Positions 36,436 through 45,257 of a DNA stretch of 64,000 bases are shown one piece after another. The notes beneath the pieces were generated by a model, which was not told the origin of the DNA, did not search any database, and was given only the letters and a program-made list of their open reading frames with translations. This DNA comes from JABDIY01 sp963803875. GTDB taxonomy: Bacteria > Actinomycetota > Acidimicrobiia > Acidimicrobiales > SZUA-35. Positions within the stretch are counted from its first letter, which is position 1. Every line of letters begins with the position of its first letter. The translations under genes were made by a program, and so were the position numbers. The stretch is taken from the NCBI GenBank assembly GCA_963803875.1, contig CAWDOA010000006.1, forward strand, positions 1 through 64,000, in the 5' to 3' direction.

Positions 36436-38180
36436 ATGGGCGTCATCGGTCGGAGCTGCCTCGTGCTCTTGCTGGTAGGTGCGGTTGCACAGTCGGAGTC
36501 GGTACGACTCCGCGCCGAGGCAGACGCCCACGCTGGCGACGACGCGATTGCCCTACGGTGCCGGGCCCGATCGGCCGTCGAGACCTCGCTGTGCTCGGGT
36601 GCGACGGGCCGAGTTGTGTGTTCGATTACGACAATTTCGATGATCCGACGGTGATCGACAATCGCGTGGCTGCCGATGACGCCGGGGACGCAGGTTGGTC
36701 TACGACGGGCACCACGAACGAGGACGACGAGTTGCTCGACCATCAGGTCGTGATCACGGTGACCGATCTGACGAAGGTGATCGACGGGATCGAGACGGTG
36801 GTGTCGTGGGATCTGGATTTCAGTGAGGGGAGTTGGTCGAGGCCGAGTTGGCGTTCTTTGCCCAGGACAACGACGGCAATGTGTGGCGGATGGGGGAGCA
36901 TCCCGAGGAGTACGAGGATGGCGAACTGGTCGATGCTCCGACATGGTTGGCGGGGTCGACGGTGCCGAAGGCGGGGATCTCGATGTTCGGCGGATCCGGT
37001 GGTTGGGGTCGTTGAGCTATTCGCAAGGGTGGGGCCCGAGCGTGGAGTTCATCGACCGCGGTCGGGTGCACGAGGTGGGTCAAGCAGATCTGTGTCGAGG
37101 CCGACTGCTACGACCGACGTACTCGTCGTCGCTGAGTTCAACACTGAGGAGCCGGATGCACGTCAGCTGAAGTACTTCGCTCCCGGCGTCGGGAACATCC
37201 GGGTTGCGTGGGCAGGGCACGATGAGACACAGGGAAGAGCTGGAGCTGGTGTCGGTGGAGCAGTTGGACGACAGGTTGCTCATCGACGTCCGGGCATCTG
37301 CGCTCGCTCTCGAAGCACATGCGTACGAGATAAGCCGAGGCCTATGCAGGCAGCAGCACCGGCGCAGGCAGTCGGTTCTGAAGCTCCAGCGGCACCTTCG
37401 CCGTGTTCGGGCTTCGAGGGGCCGAGTTGTGGGTTCGATGCTGACAATTTCGATGATCCGACGGTGATCGACAATCAGTGCTTGCCGATGAGGCCGGGGA
37501 CGAGGTTGGTGTACGAGGGCACGACCAATGAGGACGAGTTGCTCGACCATGAGGTTGTGATCACGGTGACCGATCTGACGAAGGTGATCGACGGGATCGA
37601 GACGGTTGTGTCGTGGGATCTGGATTTCAGCGACGGGGAGTTGGCCGAAGCCGAGCTGGCGTTCTTTGCCCAGGACAACGACGGCAATGTGTGGCGCATG
37701 GGTGAGCACCCCGAGGAGTACGAGGATGGTGAGCTGGTCGAGGCGCCGACATGGTTGGCGGGGGTCGACGGTTCGGTAGCGGGGATCTCGATGTTGGCTG
37801 ACCCGGTGGTGGGGTCGTTGAGCTATTCGCAAGGGTGGGCACCGAGTGTGGAGTTCATCGACCGGGGCCGGGTGCACGAGGTGGGCCAAACAGACTGTGT
37901 CGAGGCCGACTGCTACGAAGACGTACTCATCATCGCCGAGTTCAACGTCTTCGAGGCCGGCTCATTCCAGCTGAAGTACTTCGCTCCCGGCATCGGGAAC
38001 ACCCGGGTTGCGTGGGACGGCAGGGATACGACTCGCGAGGAACTCGAGTTGGTGTCGGTGGATGTGCTGTCCGCCGAGGAGATGGAGCAAACACGGCAGG
38101 CAGCCTTCGATCTGGAAGCATCGGCGTATGAGATCAGCCCCGATGTGTACGGCACCACGGACCCGGCCAAGGCTCGGTAA
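36436..38180 (+). CDS. Exported two-domain protein of tandem duplicated unknown domains; first copy frameshifted
   Basis: An N-terminal hydrophobic leader (RSCLVLLLVGAVAQS) precedes two near-identical domains of about 240 residues joined by an Ala/Pro-rich linker (AAAPAQAVGSEAPAAPSP). Each has FDDPTVIDN, GTTNED, VTDLTKVIDGIETVVSWDLD, FFAQDNDGNVWRMGEHPEEY, GSLSYSQGW and QLKYFAPGxGNxRVAW. This is the layout of a common family of exported bacterial proteins of unknown function (the GTT-E / AQDxDGNVWYxGE / YYAPGVG pattern). Copy 2 (about 37425-38150) is intact; copy 1 needs frame changes near 36590, 36830, 37000, 37120 and 37330. Immediate linkage to RND2 suggests co-transcription. Confidence 0.7.
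36600..38150. repeat. Tandem gene-segment duplication, about 0.75-kb copies
   Basis: Segments 36600-37330 and 37425-38150 are near-identical over long stretches at DNA level (for example TTTCGATGATCCGACGGTGA at 36637 and 37450), with an offset of about 813 bp. This indicates a recent duplication of one protein domain. Confidence 0.85.
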
Positions 38181-38350
38181 CCTGACGTCGGGCCTGTTTG
38201 CTGGAGGCGTGACCGTGGTACTCCACCGTTGATTGGGCCCCCATTTCGCCAGATGGGTGATGTGCCCCATGTTCGATCGCTCGGGGCGGTGCAGCAGCAG
38301 GTTCACCATGAGGAACGACAGTCCGCAATCAACGTCAACGCGTTCGAGGG

Positions 38351-39760
38351 TTACAGCCCGTGCGGGATCTTGATGACGAAATGGGCGCCGTCGTGATGGC
38401 CGGTGTCGTAGTAGATGGTGCCGCCGTGATTCTCGATGATGTCGCGAGTGATGGCGAGCCCGAGACCGGCACCACCCTCGTGGCGCGTCCTTGCGTCCTG
38501 AAGGCGACTGAATCGCTCGAAAATCCGGTCACGGTGCTCCTTGGGAATGCCTGGACCGTCGTCGGTGACGGTCAGCACGATCTCTGACGTGGACTCGCCG
38601 AGGGCAATGGTGGCGGTGTGTTCTGCATACCGTGCGGCGTTGGCGAACACGTTGCGGACGGCCCGACGAAGCTGATCGGGGTTGGCGTGAAGGTGGGCTG
38701 CCGAGACCTCGGAGGCATCGATGGTGAGCTCCGGGTGGCTGATGCGCAGGTCGTGGATCTCGTCCATGACGATGTCGTCGAGATCGACCGGTTCGCGGTG
38801 CCGAGGTGTCCGCCCGGCGTCGCTGCGAGCGAGATGCAGCAGGTCATCCAGGAGACCTTGGAGTTCTATTGTTTCCTCCCGGACTGTGTGGATCGTTCCG
38901 AACGGGTCGGCCGTATCGGGTTGTGCGAGGTCGATATCGAGGTTGGCGCGCATCCGGGTGAGGGGCGTTCGTAGTTCGTGTGCGGCGTCGGCGACGAATC
39001 GTCGTTGCCTATCGCTTGCGTCGGCGAGTCGGTCAAGCATGCGGTTCATCGTGACGCCCAGGCGGCTGATCTCGTCGTCATGTTCGGGCACTTGGACACG
39101 CCGGTCCGAGTTGGTTGTGGTGATCGAATCGACTTCTGCCCGCATGCGATCGACCGGTTCGAGGGTTCGTCCGGTGAGCCACCAAATGAAGGCGGCGAGG
39201 ATGGCGACGACAGTGGGAATCGTGACGGTCAAGGCCACCGTCAGGGTGCGGATGGCATCCTCGAGGTCGTCGCTGTTTTCGGCGACGTGCAGCACCGCCG
39301 GGCCCTCGGCGGTTTGTATTCGACGGGACAGGAAGCGGTAGCGGTCGTCATCGAGGGGCAGGTCGTCTCGGCTTTCGATGATCTCGTCGGTCGTGACCGG
39401 TGGGGTCGCCAAAGGGGGTTGGCCGGCGAGGTTGGACGTGGCAGCGAGCACGACACCGTCCAGCGACACGAGCTGTACTGCTCGGTCCTCGTCGTTGGTG
39501 CTGAGAAGCATGGGCGAGACGTTGACAGCGAAGTCTGCGTTGAGAACGTCAGCCCGCTGCTGAAGAGAAGCGTCGAGGTTGGCGGTGAGCTGGCCGCGTT
39601 GTACAACCACCAGCGCCACGGCGGTAATGGCCAGGACGGCAGCGACAACGATGGTGGCGACCGCCGTGAGTCGGAACCGCAGGGATTGGGCGCCGGGGGG
39701 CGAGTCGCGCTTCACTGTGCTGTTGGGCACGTGGCTGCTAGGAATGTGGCTCTTGGGCAT
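38351..39760 (-). CDS. Two-component sensor histidine kinase
   Basis: 469 residues: a short basic N-terminus, TM1 (VATIVVAAVLAITAVALVVV), an extracytoplasmic sensor of about 130 residues, TM2 (VTIPTVVAILAAFIWWL), a HAMP linker, HisKA (RRFVADAAHELRTPLTRMRA) and an ATPase domain (VRNVFANAARYAEH, VTDDGPGIP, GGAGLGLAITRDIIE). All catalytic motifs are intact. The start at 39760 lies four bases after the response-regulator stop, so the pair is one operon. It probably senses an envelope or divalent-cation signal, as is common for kinases linked to PepSY-like proteins. The partner is the OmpR-type regulator upstream. Confidence 0.93.
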   Translation of the reverse strand: MPKSHIPSSHVPNSTVKRDSPPGAQSLRFRLTAVATIVVAAVLAITAVALVVVQRGQLTANLDASLQQRADVLNADFAVNVSPMLLSTNDEDRAVQLVSLDGVVLAATSNLAGQPPLATPPVTTDEIIESRDDLPLDDDRYRFLSRRIQTAEGPAVLHVAENSDDLEDAIRTLTVALTVTIPTVVAILAAFIWWLTGRTLEPVDRMRAEVDSITTTNSDRRVQVPEHDDEISRLGVTMNRMLDRLADASDRQRRFVADAAHELRTPLTRMRANLDIDLAQPDTADPFGTIHTVREETIELQGLLDDLLHLARSDAGRTPRHREPVDLDDIVMDEIHDLRISHPELTIDASEVSAAHLHANPDQLRRAVRNVFANAARYAEHTATIALGESTSEIVLTVTDDGPGIPKEHRDRIFERFSRLQDARTRHEGGAGLGLAITRDIIENHGGTIYYDTGHHDGAHFVIKIPHGL

Positions 39761-39764
39761 GTGC

Positions 39765-40442
39765 TCATCCGCCGTCGCTCGCAAGGCGGTAGCCGGCGCC
39801 TCTGACTGTTTCGATCGAGTGGCGGTCGAAGGGTTCGTCGATGCGGGTTCGGAGCCTGCGGATGTAGACCTCCACGATGTTGGGATCGCCGTCGAAGTCG
39901 TACTCCCAGACACCGGCGAGAATCTCGCCTTTGGTCATCACCTGCCCACTGCGGCGCATGAGGAACTCGAGCACATCGAACTGGCGAGCGGTCATGGGGA
40001 TCTCCTGTTCACCTCGCCACACCCGGCGCTGCCCTGGATCGATGCGAAGGTCGCCGGCGTGGAGCGGAACCGGCGTTGTGCCGGTGGTGCGTCGGAGGAG
40101 AGCGCGGAGCCGGGCCACGAGGATAGGAAACGAAAAGGGCTTCGTGAGATAGTCGTCGGCCCCGGTGTCGAGGGCTTCGGTATGGTCGAATTCGCCATCT
40201 TTGGCGGTGAGGATGAGGATCGGAGTCCAGTCGTCGGCCTCCCGCAACGTGCTACAGATCTTGAACCCGTTCGTTCCAGGAAGCATCAGGTCGACGATCA
40301 GCACATCGAACGTGCCCTCGGTGGCCCGCCACAGTCCATCGTTGCCATCGACGGCGACCTCCACGGTGAAACCCTCACCTTCGAGCCCGCGTTTGACTGC
40401 AGCGGCGATCTTCTTGTCGTCCTCGATGAGTAGAAGTTTCAC
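39765..40442 (-). CDS. OmpR-family response regulator, partner of the adjacent kinase
   Basis: 225 residues: receiver domain (KLLLIEDDKKIAAAVKRGL; acceptor Asp in VLIVDLMLPGTNG; Lys in YLTKPFSFPILVARL) and winged-helix domain (MTARQFDVLEFLMRRSGQV, IVEVYIRRLRTRID, IETVRGAGYRLASDGG). It heads the RR-HK pair, 70 bp downstream of the ABC operon on the same strand. The inverted pairs of GTCAG repeats with 11-bp spacing at 42863-42919, between the ABC operon and the small exported protein, are a plausible binding site for it (inference). Confidence 0.94.
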   Translation of the reverse strand: MKLLLIEDDKKIAAAVKRGLEGEGFTVEVAVDGNDGLWRATEGTFDVLIVDLMLPGTNGFKICSTLREADDWTPILILTAKDGEFDHTEALDTGADDYLTKPFSFPILVARLRALLRRTTGTTPVPLHAGDLRIDPGQRRVWRGEQEIPMTARQFDVLEFLMRRSGQVMTKGEILAGVWEYDFDGDPNIVEVYIRRLRTRIDEPFDRHSIETVRGAGYRLASDGG

Positions 40443-40512
40443 GATGCTTCTCAGTACTTACTCAAGTCTGAACCGAGCCGTGTGCATCGCGAATGGCCGG
40501 TGTGGGTAGAGC

Positions 40513-41058
40513 TCACGCCGCGGACACATCGCTGCCGGTTCGCCGTGCGAAGCGCAGTTGTAGCACCAGAAGACCGCCGACGAGCACGGGTGCGCCGATT
40601 GCGACGGGCAGGATTCCATTCGGGTTGAGGCTGCGGTGGTCGTCCACGTTCACTTCGAGAACATTGGAGGCGGCGATCGTGTCGTCCCCGGGGGCGAGTG
40701 CGACGGCGTAGAGGGAGTATGTGCCAGCGCTGATGGGCTGGATGCGCCACGACACTGTCACTGTCGCGCCCGGCTGGAGCGAGCCGACGGCTTTGGACAA
40801 CGTGGCGGTCCAGTCCTCAGGGTCGACCGAAGTCGATTCGTTGGGGTCGGTGATGTCGATGTGCGACACCAGCGCCGCGGTGGGATCGCTGCCGGTATTC
40901 GTGACAGAAACTCTGATGTCGATGTGTTCTCCGAGAACCACCGTCGCAGCAGTCGGCTCGACGACTACGGAAATGTCCTCGCTGATCGTGTGGGCCGAGC
41001 TCGACGCCGGAGCCAACATCAGCAGCAGGCCGGCGACGCTGGCGAGCATCAACTTCAT
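40513..41058 (-). CDS. Exported NEW3/CARDB-like beta-sandwich protein with C-terminal anchor
   Basis: 181 residues with a signal peptide (MKLMLASVAGLLLMLAPASS, cleavage after SSA or SAH), an Ig-like domain of the NEW3/CARDB kind (VLGEHIDIRVSVTNTGSDPT, LQPGATVTVSWRIQPISAGT) and a C-terminal transmembrane helix with a basic tail (LPVAIGAPVLVGGLLVLQLR then FARRTG). The ATG at 41058 overlaps the permease stop (ATGA) and has GGGAGGTG ahead of it. It is the third gene of the ABC operon and may be an extracytoplasmic accessory subunit of the exporter. A longer open frame upstream is only read-through of the permease region. Confidence 0.82.
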   Translation of the reverse strand: MKLMLASVAGLLLMLAPASSSAHTISEDISVVVEPTAATVVLGEHIDIRVSVTNTGSDPTAALVSHIDITDPNESTSVDPEDWTATLSKAVGSLQPGATVTVSWRIQPISAGTYSLYAVALAPGDDTIAASNVLEVNVDDHRSLNPNGILPVAIGAPVLVGGLLVLQLRFARRTGSDVSAA

Positions 41059-41840
41059 CGAGCACCTCCCAGTTCGAGTCGAGTCGAGAGCGCAATGGCC
41101 AGGGCGGTGAGCACCACGGCCGCTACAAGCGGTGAGATCAGATAAATGGTTTGATCGGCCCACGGTTCCTGTTTGACGAGAACGTTGTTGGCGAGCGCAA
41201 GCCCTGCGCTCACCGGGTTGGCCTTGATCAAGATCGAGCCGAGCGCTCCGCTGGCTTTCACTGCGGGGAGTTGGCTGGGTGCTGCCATCAGAAGAAGCAC
41301 TGCAACCGAGGCGGCCAGGCTGACCCGGTTCGACATCGAAACAGCGCTGATTGCGAGGCCGAGCGCTGTGAGCGCAGCGGCAACGAGCGCCCCGGCAACG
41401 ACCAGGACCACTACTGCGTCGCTTGCGACACCCAGCCCATCGGCCATGACAGCCACGAACGGCAGGGCCACAAGCAGTGAGGCGACCCATACGGTCGACG
41501 CCGCCAGCAGCTTGCCGATCACCAAGCTTCTGCGGGGGATTGGGGTCACGAGGAGCGCTTCGAGAGTGCCCCGTTCCCGTTCACCAGAGATCGCGTCGGC
41601 GCTCACTACGAGAGCGGCCAACGTGCCGAGCCCGATGGAGGTCTGGACGATGAGGCCGACCGATTCTCTGGCGTCGAGAAGGTTGATGCCGGCGTCAGCC
41701 GAGGCGAGGTAGGCCAGAACTGACAGCAGCACGGTGAAGCCGAATAGCACCGAGAGCCCCTTGGAGCTGAGCCACAAGTCGCTGGTCTCCTGGCGGGCGA
41801 CGACCGTCCAGCTGGCGCGGGTTCTCGTGGTGGGAGTCAT
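41055..41840 (-). CDS. ABC transporter permease (ABC-2 type)
   Basis: 261 residues with six hydrophobic segments. It has the ABC-2 signature SADAISGERERGTLEALLVT followed by PIPRRSLVIGKLLAASTVW, as in NosY/GldF-like permeases. It forms the membrane part of the exporter with the ATPase encoded just upstream (ATGA overlaps at both ends). The substrate is unknown; the attached Ig-like subunit points to something handled at the cell surface. Confidence 0.9.
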   Translation of the reverse strand: MTPTTRTRASWTVVARQETSDLWLSSKGLSVLFGFTVLLSVLAYLASADAGINLLDARESVGLIVQTSIGLGTLAALVVSADAISGERERGTLEALLVTPIPRRSLVIGKLLAASTVWVASLLVALPFVAVMADGLGVASDAVVVLVVAGALVAAALTALGLAISAVSMSNRVSLAASVAVLLLMAAPSQLPAVKASGALGSILIKANPVSAGLALANNVLVKQEPWADQTIYLISPLVAAVVLTALAIALSTRLELGGAR

Positions 41841-42808
41841 CGTGTGATCGCGTTCTTCTGTGTAGTCAGGGCCAGGAAGGCGTCGCTGAGGCGTGCCCCG
41901 TGGAGATCGAAGGAGAGGGGTTCGATGCCGGCGTCCAGTAGCGCCCGCAAGACCATGCCAGCTGTTCCCGGGGAGGTGGCCAGTTCGATGCGGATACCGC
42001 CCGACCGGCTGCTGTCTGAGCTCGTGGACAGCATGGCGGGGATGGCGTCGAGGATGGTCATGGCCGCGGTGACGTGGTCTGGCGCCACCCGTACCCGGCC
42101 ATGATGGCCGATTTCTGCCCGGGCGATGACCTGGTCGACGGTTCCGTGGGCGACGATGCGGCTCTCGTGCAAGATCGCAACGCGGTCACAAACACGTTCG
42201 ACCTCGTCGAGCAGGTGACTACAAAGGACGACGCAGGTGCCGTCTTCGCTGGCGATTTGGGTGAGCTGGCCGAGAATGTCTTCCTGGCCGGCAGGGTCGA
42301 GGCCCAGGGTGGGTTCGTCCAAGAAGACGATGTCGGGGCTGTTGAGCAGGGCGCGCGCCAGGCCGAGTCGCTGACGCATTCCGCGGGAGTAGCTGGCGAT
42401 GCGATTGTGATTGGAGCCGAGTCCCATCTGGTTGAGGACTCGCTCAGCCCGTTCGGACGCGTCGGAGCCGGACAGCCCGAAGAGCTGGCCGTAAAAGCGC
42501 AGATAGCTGCGACCGGTCTGGGCGAAGGGGTAGCCGTTCGACTCGGGCAGTACGCCAATGCTGGCCCGCACAGCGGTGGGGTCGGTGAGAGGGTGGCCGG
42601 CGATCATGGCCGACCCTTCAGCGGCCGGCACGATGGTTGTCAGTGCCCTGATGACCGAGGTCTTGCCGGCACCGTTGGGCCCCAAAAGACCGAGGATCTC
42701 GCCTCTTTCAGCGCTCATAGACACGGCATCAACCGCCGTGGTGTGCCCGTACCGAACGGTGAGGCCATTGACCTGCAGGGTTGTGGTGTCCGATCGTGCT
42801 GCGTGCAT
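41837..42808 (-). CDS. ABC transporter ATP-binding protein
   Basis: 323 residues: Walker A GPNGAGKTS, Q-loop region ASIGVLPESNGYP, signature YSRGMRQRLGLARAL, Walker B DIVFLDEPTLGLDP, and the H-loop in LCSHLLDEVER. A C-terminal extension of about 95 residues resembles that of drug and lipid exporter ATPases. It is the first gene of the three-gene minus-strand operon and is divergent from the small exported protein at 42968. The GTCAG repeats lie in the gap between the two starts. Confidence 0.94.
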   Translation of the reverse strand: MHAARSDTTTLQVNGLTVRYGHTTAVDAVSMSAERGEILGLLGPNGAGKTSVIRALTTIVPAAEGSAMIAGHPLTDPTAVRASIGVLPESNGYPFAQTGRSYLRFYGQLFGLSGSDASERAERVLNQMGLGSNHNRIASYSRGMRQRLGLARALLNSPDIVFLDEPTLGLDPAGQEDILGQLTQIASEDGTCVVLCSHLLDEVERVCDRVAILHESRIVAHGTVDQVIARAEIGHHGRVRVAPDHVTAAMTILDAIPAMLSTSSDSSRSGGIRIELATSPGTAGMVLRALLDAGIEPLSFDLHGARLSDAFLALTTQKNAITR

Positions 42809-42862
42809 CGGGTCTTCCTGGGGATAGGACTGCGTACTTCATTCTATGAGGCCCTATCGAAC

Positions 42863-42919
42863 CTGACCCTGAGCTGACTGGTTCGGTCTACGGCGGTCAG
42901 TGAGTCAGGTGAGAGTCAG
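42863..42919. promoter_or_regulatory. Inverted pair of 11-bp-spaced GTCAG direct repeats in a divergent promoter
   Basis: CTGACCCTGAGCTGAC (42863-42878) faces the ABC operon, and GTCAGGTGAGAGTCAG (42904-42919) faces the small exported gene. Each has two GTCAG half-sites exactly 11 bp apart, and the two elements are near reverse complements; a further GTCAG lies at 42896. This is the spacing bound by OmpR-type regulators. Confidence 0.65.
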
Positions 42920-42967
42920 GGCTACCGGTGCAAAATGAGGCTCAAATCAACCAAAAGGACACATCCC

Positions 42968-43312
42968 ATGAATCGAAGTACCCGAAGTTTGATCGCCCTC
43001 GCCGGCGCCGTTGGCGTGGGTCTCGGCACCTACGGAATCGCCTCGGCGACCGGGAGTTCTGCCCAAGATCAGATGGATGATGACGGACGCGACGAGACCG
43101 CCGATAGTGACACACCGTTGACCGGATCTGATCTGGACAAGGCCGTTGCCGCAGCGCTCGCTCACGCTGGCGAAGGCGAGGTCACCGAAACCGAGATCGG
43201 CGATGACGGCGCTGCGTTCGGTGTAGAGATCCGGCTGGCCGATGGAAGCCAAGTGGAAGTCAATCTCGACGCCGAGTTCAACGTGATCGGATCCGAACCC
43301 GACGATGATTGA
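42968..43312 (+). CDS. Small exported acidic PepSY-like protein
   Basis: 114 residues from the ATG at 42968: a signal peptide (SLIALAGAVGVGLGTYGIAS), an Asp-rich segment (DQMDDDGRDETADSDTP) and a PepSY-like unit (GSDLDKAVAAALAHAGEGEV then TETEIGDDGAAFGVEIRLAD, ending SQVEVNLDAEFNVIGSE). PepSY proteins of this size are often controlled by, and linked to, two-component systems; here an OmpR-type pair is encoded 2.5 kb away beyond the ABC operon, with shared-looking sites in the promoter. It may bind cations or modulate the exporter. Confidence 0.82.
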   Translation: MNRSTRSLIALAGAVGVGLGTYGIASATGSSAQDQMDDDGRDETADSDTPLTGSDLDKAVAAALAHAGEGEVTETEIGDDGAAFGVEIRLADGSQVEVNLDAEFNVIGSEPDDD

Positions 43313-43325
43313 TCGTCTTGGAACT

Positions 43326-43340
43326 CCCACGGCCGGTGGG
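43326..43340 (+). terminator. Short hairpin after the PepSY-like gene
   Basis: CCCAC-GGCCG-GTGGG, 13 bp after the stop. The stem is only 5 bp and there is no T run, so a role as terminator is weakly supported. Confidence 0.25.
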
Positions 43341-43438
43341 TACGAGTCGGACGCCCCTCATGGTCGTGCCGGAATCGGCCGGCAAGGGTTCTAGCGGCGT
43401 CGGACCCATCGTGTGGTCAACGGTTGGCGTGCGCCGTG

Positions 43439-44173
43439 CTATCCGTCGATGCCGAACTGGACCGTCACCGACACCGAAACCTGCGATTCTCCGGCCTGGA
43501 TCGGCGTGGCGACGTCGAGCGCGGCCTCAGCCATTGCATATGCGATCGGGGGAGGGGACGAGCTGGAGACCTCGCTGATCGTTACCGCTTTGCCAAGTCG
43601 AACTTCGGCGAGCGAAGCCAGCTGCTCGGCCTTGGCTTTGGCATCGTTCCAGGCCGCTTCACGAGCGGCTGTGATCAAGTCCCCGTCGGCTTCGAGATCG
43701 AAACGGATGTTGTTGACAACGGCGTCATCGCCACCGGCGGCGGTGGCTGCGTCGATCACAGCGCCGGCGTTGTCCAGATCACGGATCTTGGCGCTCACCG
43801 TGTTGTTCACCCGATAACCCCGCAGCGTTTGGGAGTCGTTGCGGTAGTCGTATTCGGGGTAGATCGAGTAGTTCGTCGTCTGGATGTCCTTTTCGGCCAC
43901 ACCCTGGGCTTTCAGGGCGTCGATGACAGCCTGGGCCAGTTGAGCGGCATCGCCTGTCGCCTCGCCGACCGAGGGTCGCAGCACTTGAACTCCGAGGTCG
44001 ATGATCAAGGTGTCGGGGGTTCCGGTCACCAGACCGGTGCCGGACACGGCAATTGTGTTGGTCATGGGCGCTTCTCCTGTGGATGCGGCCGGCGCGGCGG
44101 CGTTGGTTGAAGCCCCGCAAGCGGCCACCAACAGACTGACCGTCGCCAGCGGTAGTAGCAGTTTCTTCATCAT
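43439..44173 (-). CDS. SIMPL (DUF541) domain lipoprotein
   Basis: 244 residues from the ATG at 44173 (MMKKLLLPLATVSLLVAACG), behind AAGGAGAAC. The lipobox LVAACG predicts a lipid-anchored extracytoplasmic protein. The SIMPL domain spans the rest: TIAVSGTGLVTGTPDTLIID, KDIQTTNYSIYPEYDY, GYRVNNTVSAKIRDLD, AREAAWNDAKAKAEQLASLA and the terminal SQVSVSVTVQFGIDG. The molecular function of such domains is not settled (oxidative-stress and outer-surface roles are reported). A damaged second copy of its 3' end lies at 27219-27360. It follows the SDR gene on the same strand. Confidence 0.9.
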   Translation of the reverse strand: MMKKLLLPLATVSLLVAACGASTNAAAPAASTGEAPMTNTIAVSGTGLVTGTPDTLIIDLGVQVLRPSVGEATGDAAQLAQAVIDALKAQGVAEKDIQTTNYSIYPEYDYRNDSQTLRGYRVNNTVSAKIRDLDNAGAVIDAATAAGGDDAVVNNIRFDLEADGDLITAAREAAWNDAKAKAEQLASLAEVRLGKAVTISEVSSSSPPPIAYAMAEAALDVATPIQAGESQVSVSVTVQFGIDG

Positions 44174-44249
44174 GTTCTCCTTGGTGAGCACGTTTGGCTC
44201 ACTCAACTTCTTTGACGATCACCACCCCGGTTGAGTTCCCCGGCTGACC

Positions 44250-45257
44250 TCAGATCTCGAAGCTCTTGCCGATGGCCTCTTCGCTCTTGCTCCACAGAAG
44301 TTCTCGGGTTTGGGGGTTGTCGTAGGCCGGCTCGAGCGCGAATGGTTCGGCCTTGCCTTTTGCCGCCGTCACACCCGACCCCGGACCGTAGAACTGACCC
44401 GACTTGGCGTCTGTGAGACACATGCAGCTCAAGATGCCCATGGCGCCGTCTTCGGGGGTCTGGCTGAACCTCATGAATATCTTCGTGAAGACGTCTCCCA
44501 TCCCACCTTCTTTGACTGACGTCAGCTGGAGATGCGTTCGAGCCAACCCCGGGTGGGCAACGAGGGCCTTCACGTTCGAGCCCCGCTCCTGCAACCGGTG
44601 ATGTAGTGCCGCTGTGAACGCCGCATTTGCGATCTTGGACTGGTTGTACCGCAGCCAGCGGGGTCCCATGAACATCATGTTTTGCAGCTTCGAACCGTCG
44701 CCACCGAGGTTGCCGCCGTTCCGCTCCATGTACTTGCTTTGCAACTTCTTGCTGGGGCTCAGTCGAGCTGTGCTCGAATGGTTCACCACCCGAGCATCAC
44801 CGGCCGTGTCGGCAGCACGTTCCAGCAGCGGCATCAGTTCTCGGGTCAGAAGGAAGTGGGACAGATGGTTGGTCTGCATCTGAATGTCGAACCCGTCGTT
44901 CGTGGCGGTGTCCGCCAGTGCCATGACACCGGCGTTGTTGCACAGCACATGCACACCCTCAGGGCAGATTTCGGCCACCGTGTCTGCGGCGCTCTGGACC
45001 GACGAGAACAGCTGCAGGTCGCATTCCACGTTGTGTAGCTCCGCGTCGGGGAAGTCCGTCGAGAGCTTGGCGAAGCTGGCGGTCGACCGGTCGGAGGCCC
45101 GATTCAGCACGAGGACCTTGGCTCCCAATTCGGCGACGGTCGAGGCGGCAACCTGGCCGGTGCCCGACGTCGTGCCTGTAATGACCACGGTCCTACCCGC
45201 CATCGACGGGAGGCTGGCACGGAAGGACGGGAAGTGGACAGAGTCTGGATCGGTCAT
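44250..45257 (-). CDS. Short-chain dehydrogenase/reductase
   Basis: 335 residues of the classical/extended SDR type: cofactor loop TVVITGTTSGTGQVAA, NNAG motif in HVLCNNAGVMAL, catalytic Ser in VVNHSSTARLS and the YxxxK pair in RYNQSKIANAAF (Tyr-Asn-Gln-Ser-Lys). It most resembles the retinol-dehydrogenase/protochlorophyllide-reductase-like SDRs that act on lipophilic alcohols. The ATG at 45257 overlaps the TetR stop, so the regulator and enzyme form an operon under the 45834 operator. A fragment of this gene also survives at 27399-27445. Confidence 0.9.
   Translation of the reverse strand: MTDPDSVHFPSFRASLPSMAGRTVVITGTTSGTGQVAASTVAELGAKVLVLNRASDRSTASFAKLSTDFPDAELHNVECDLQLFSSVQSAADTVAEICPEGVHVLCNNAGVMALADTATNDGFDIQMQTNHLSHFLLTRELMPLLERAADTAGDARVVNHSSTARLSPSKKLQSKYMERNGGNLGGDGSKLQNMMFMGPRWLRYNQSKIANAAFTAALHHRLQERGSNVKALVAHPGLARTHLQLTSVKEGGMGDVFTKIFMRFSQTPEDGAMGILSCMCLTDAKSGQFYGPGSGVTAAKGKAEPFALEPAYDNPQTRELLWSKSEEAIGKSFEI

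Noticed and set aside
38181..38350. Possible remnant of a membrane gene (minus strand GLSFLMVNLLLHRPERS)
   Set aside because: A 17-bp identity with the DUF5671 gene at 55612 (ATGAGGAACGACAGTCC) was noticed, but the rest does not align well enough to call a fragment.
40513..41490. A 325-residue reading of the NEW3-like protein
   Set aside because: The part upstream of 41058 is antisense-like sequence within the permease gene. The signal peptide starts at 41058 behind GGGAGGTG, and its ATG overlaps the permease stop.
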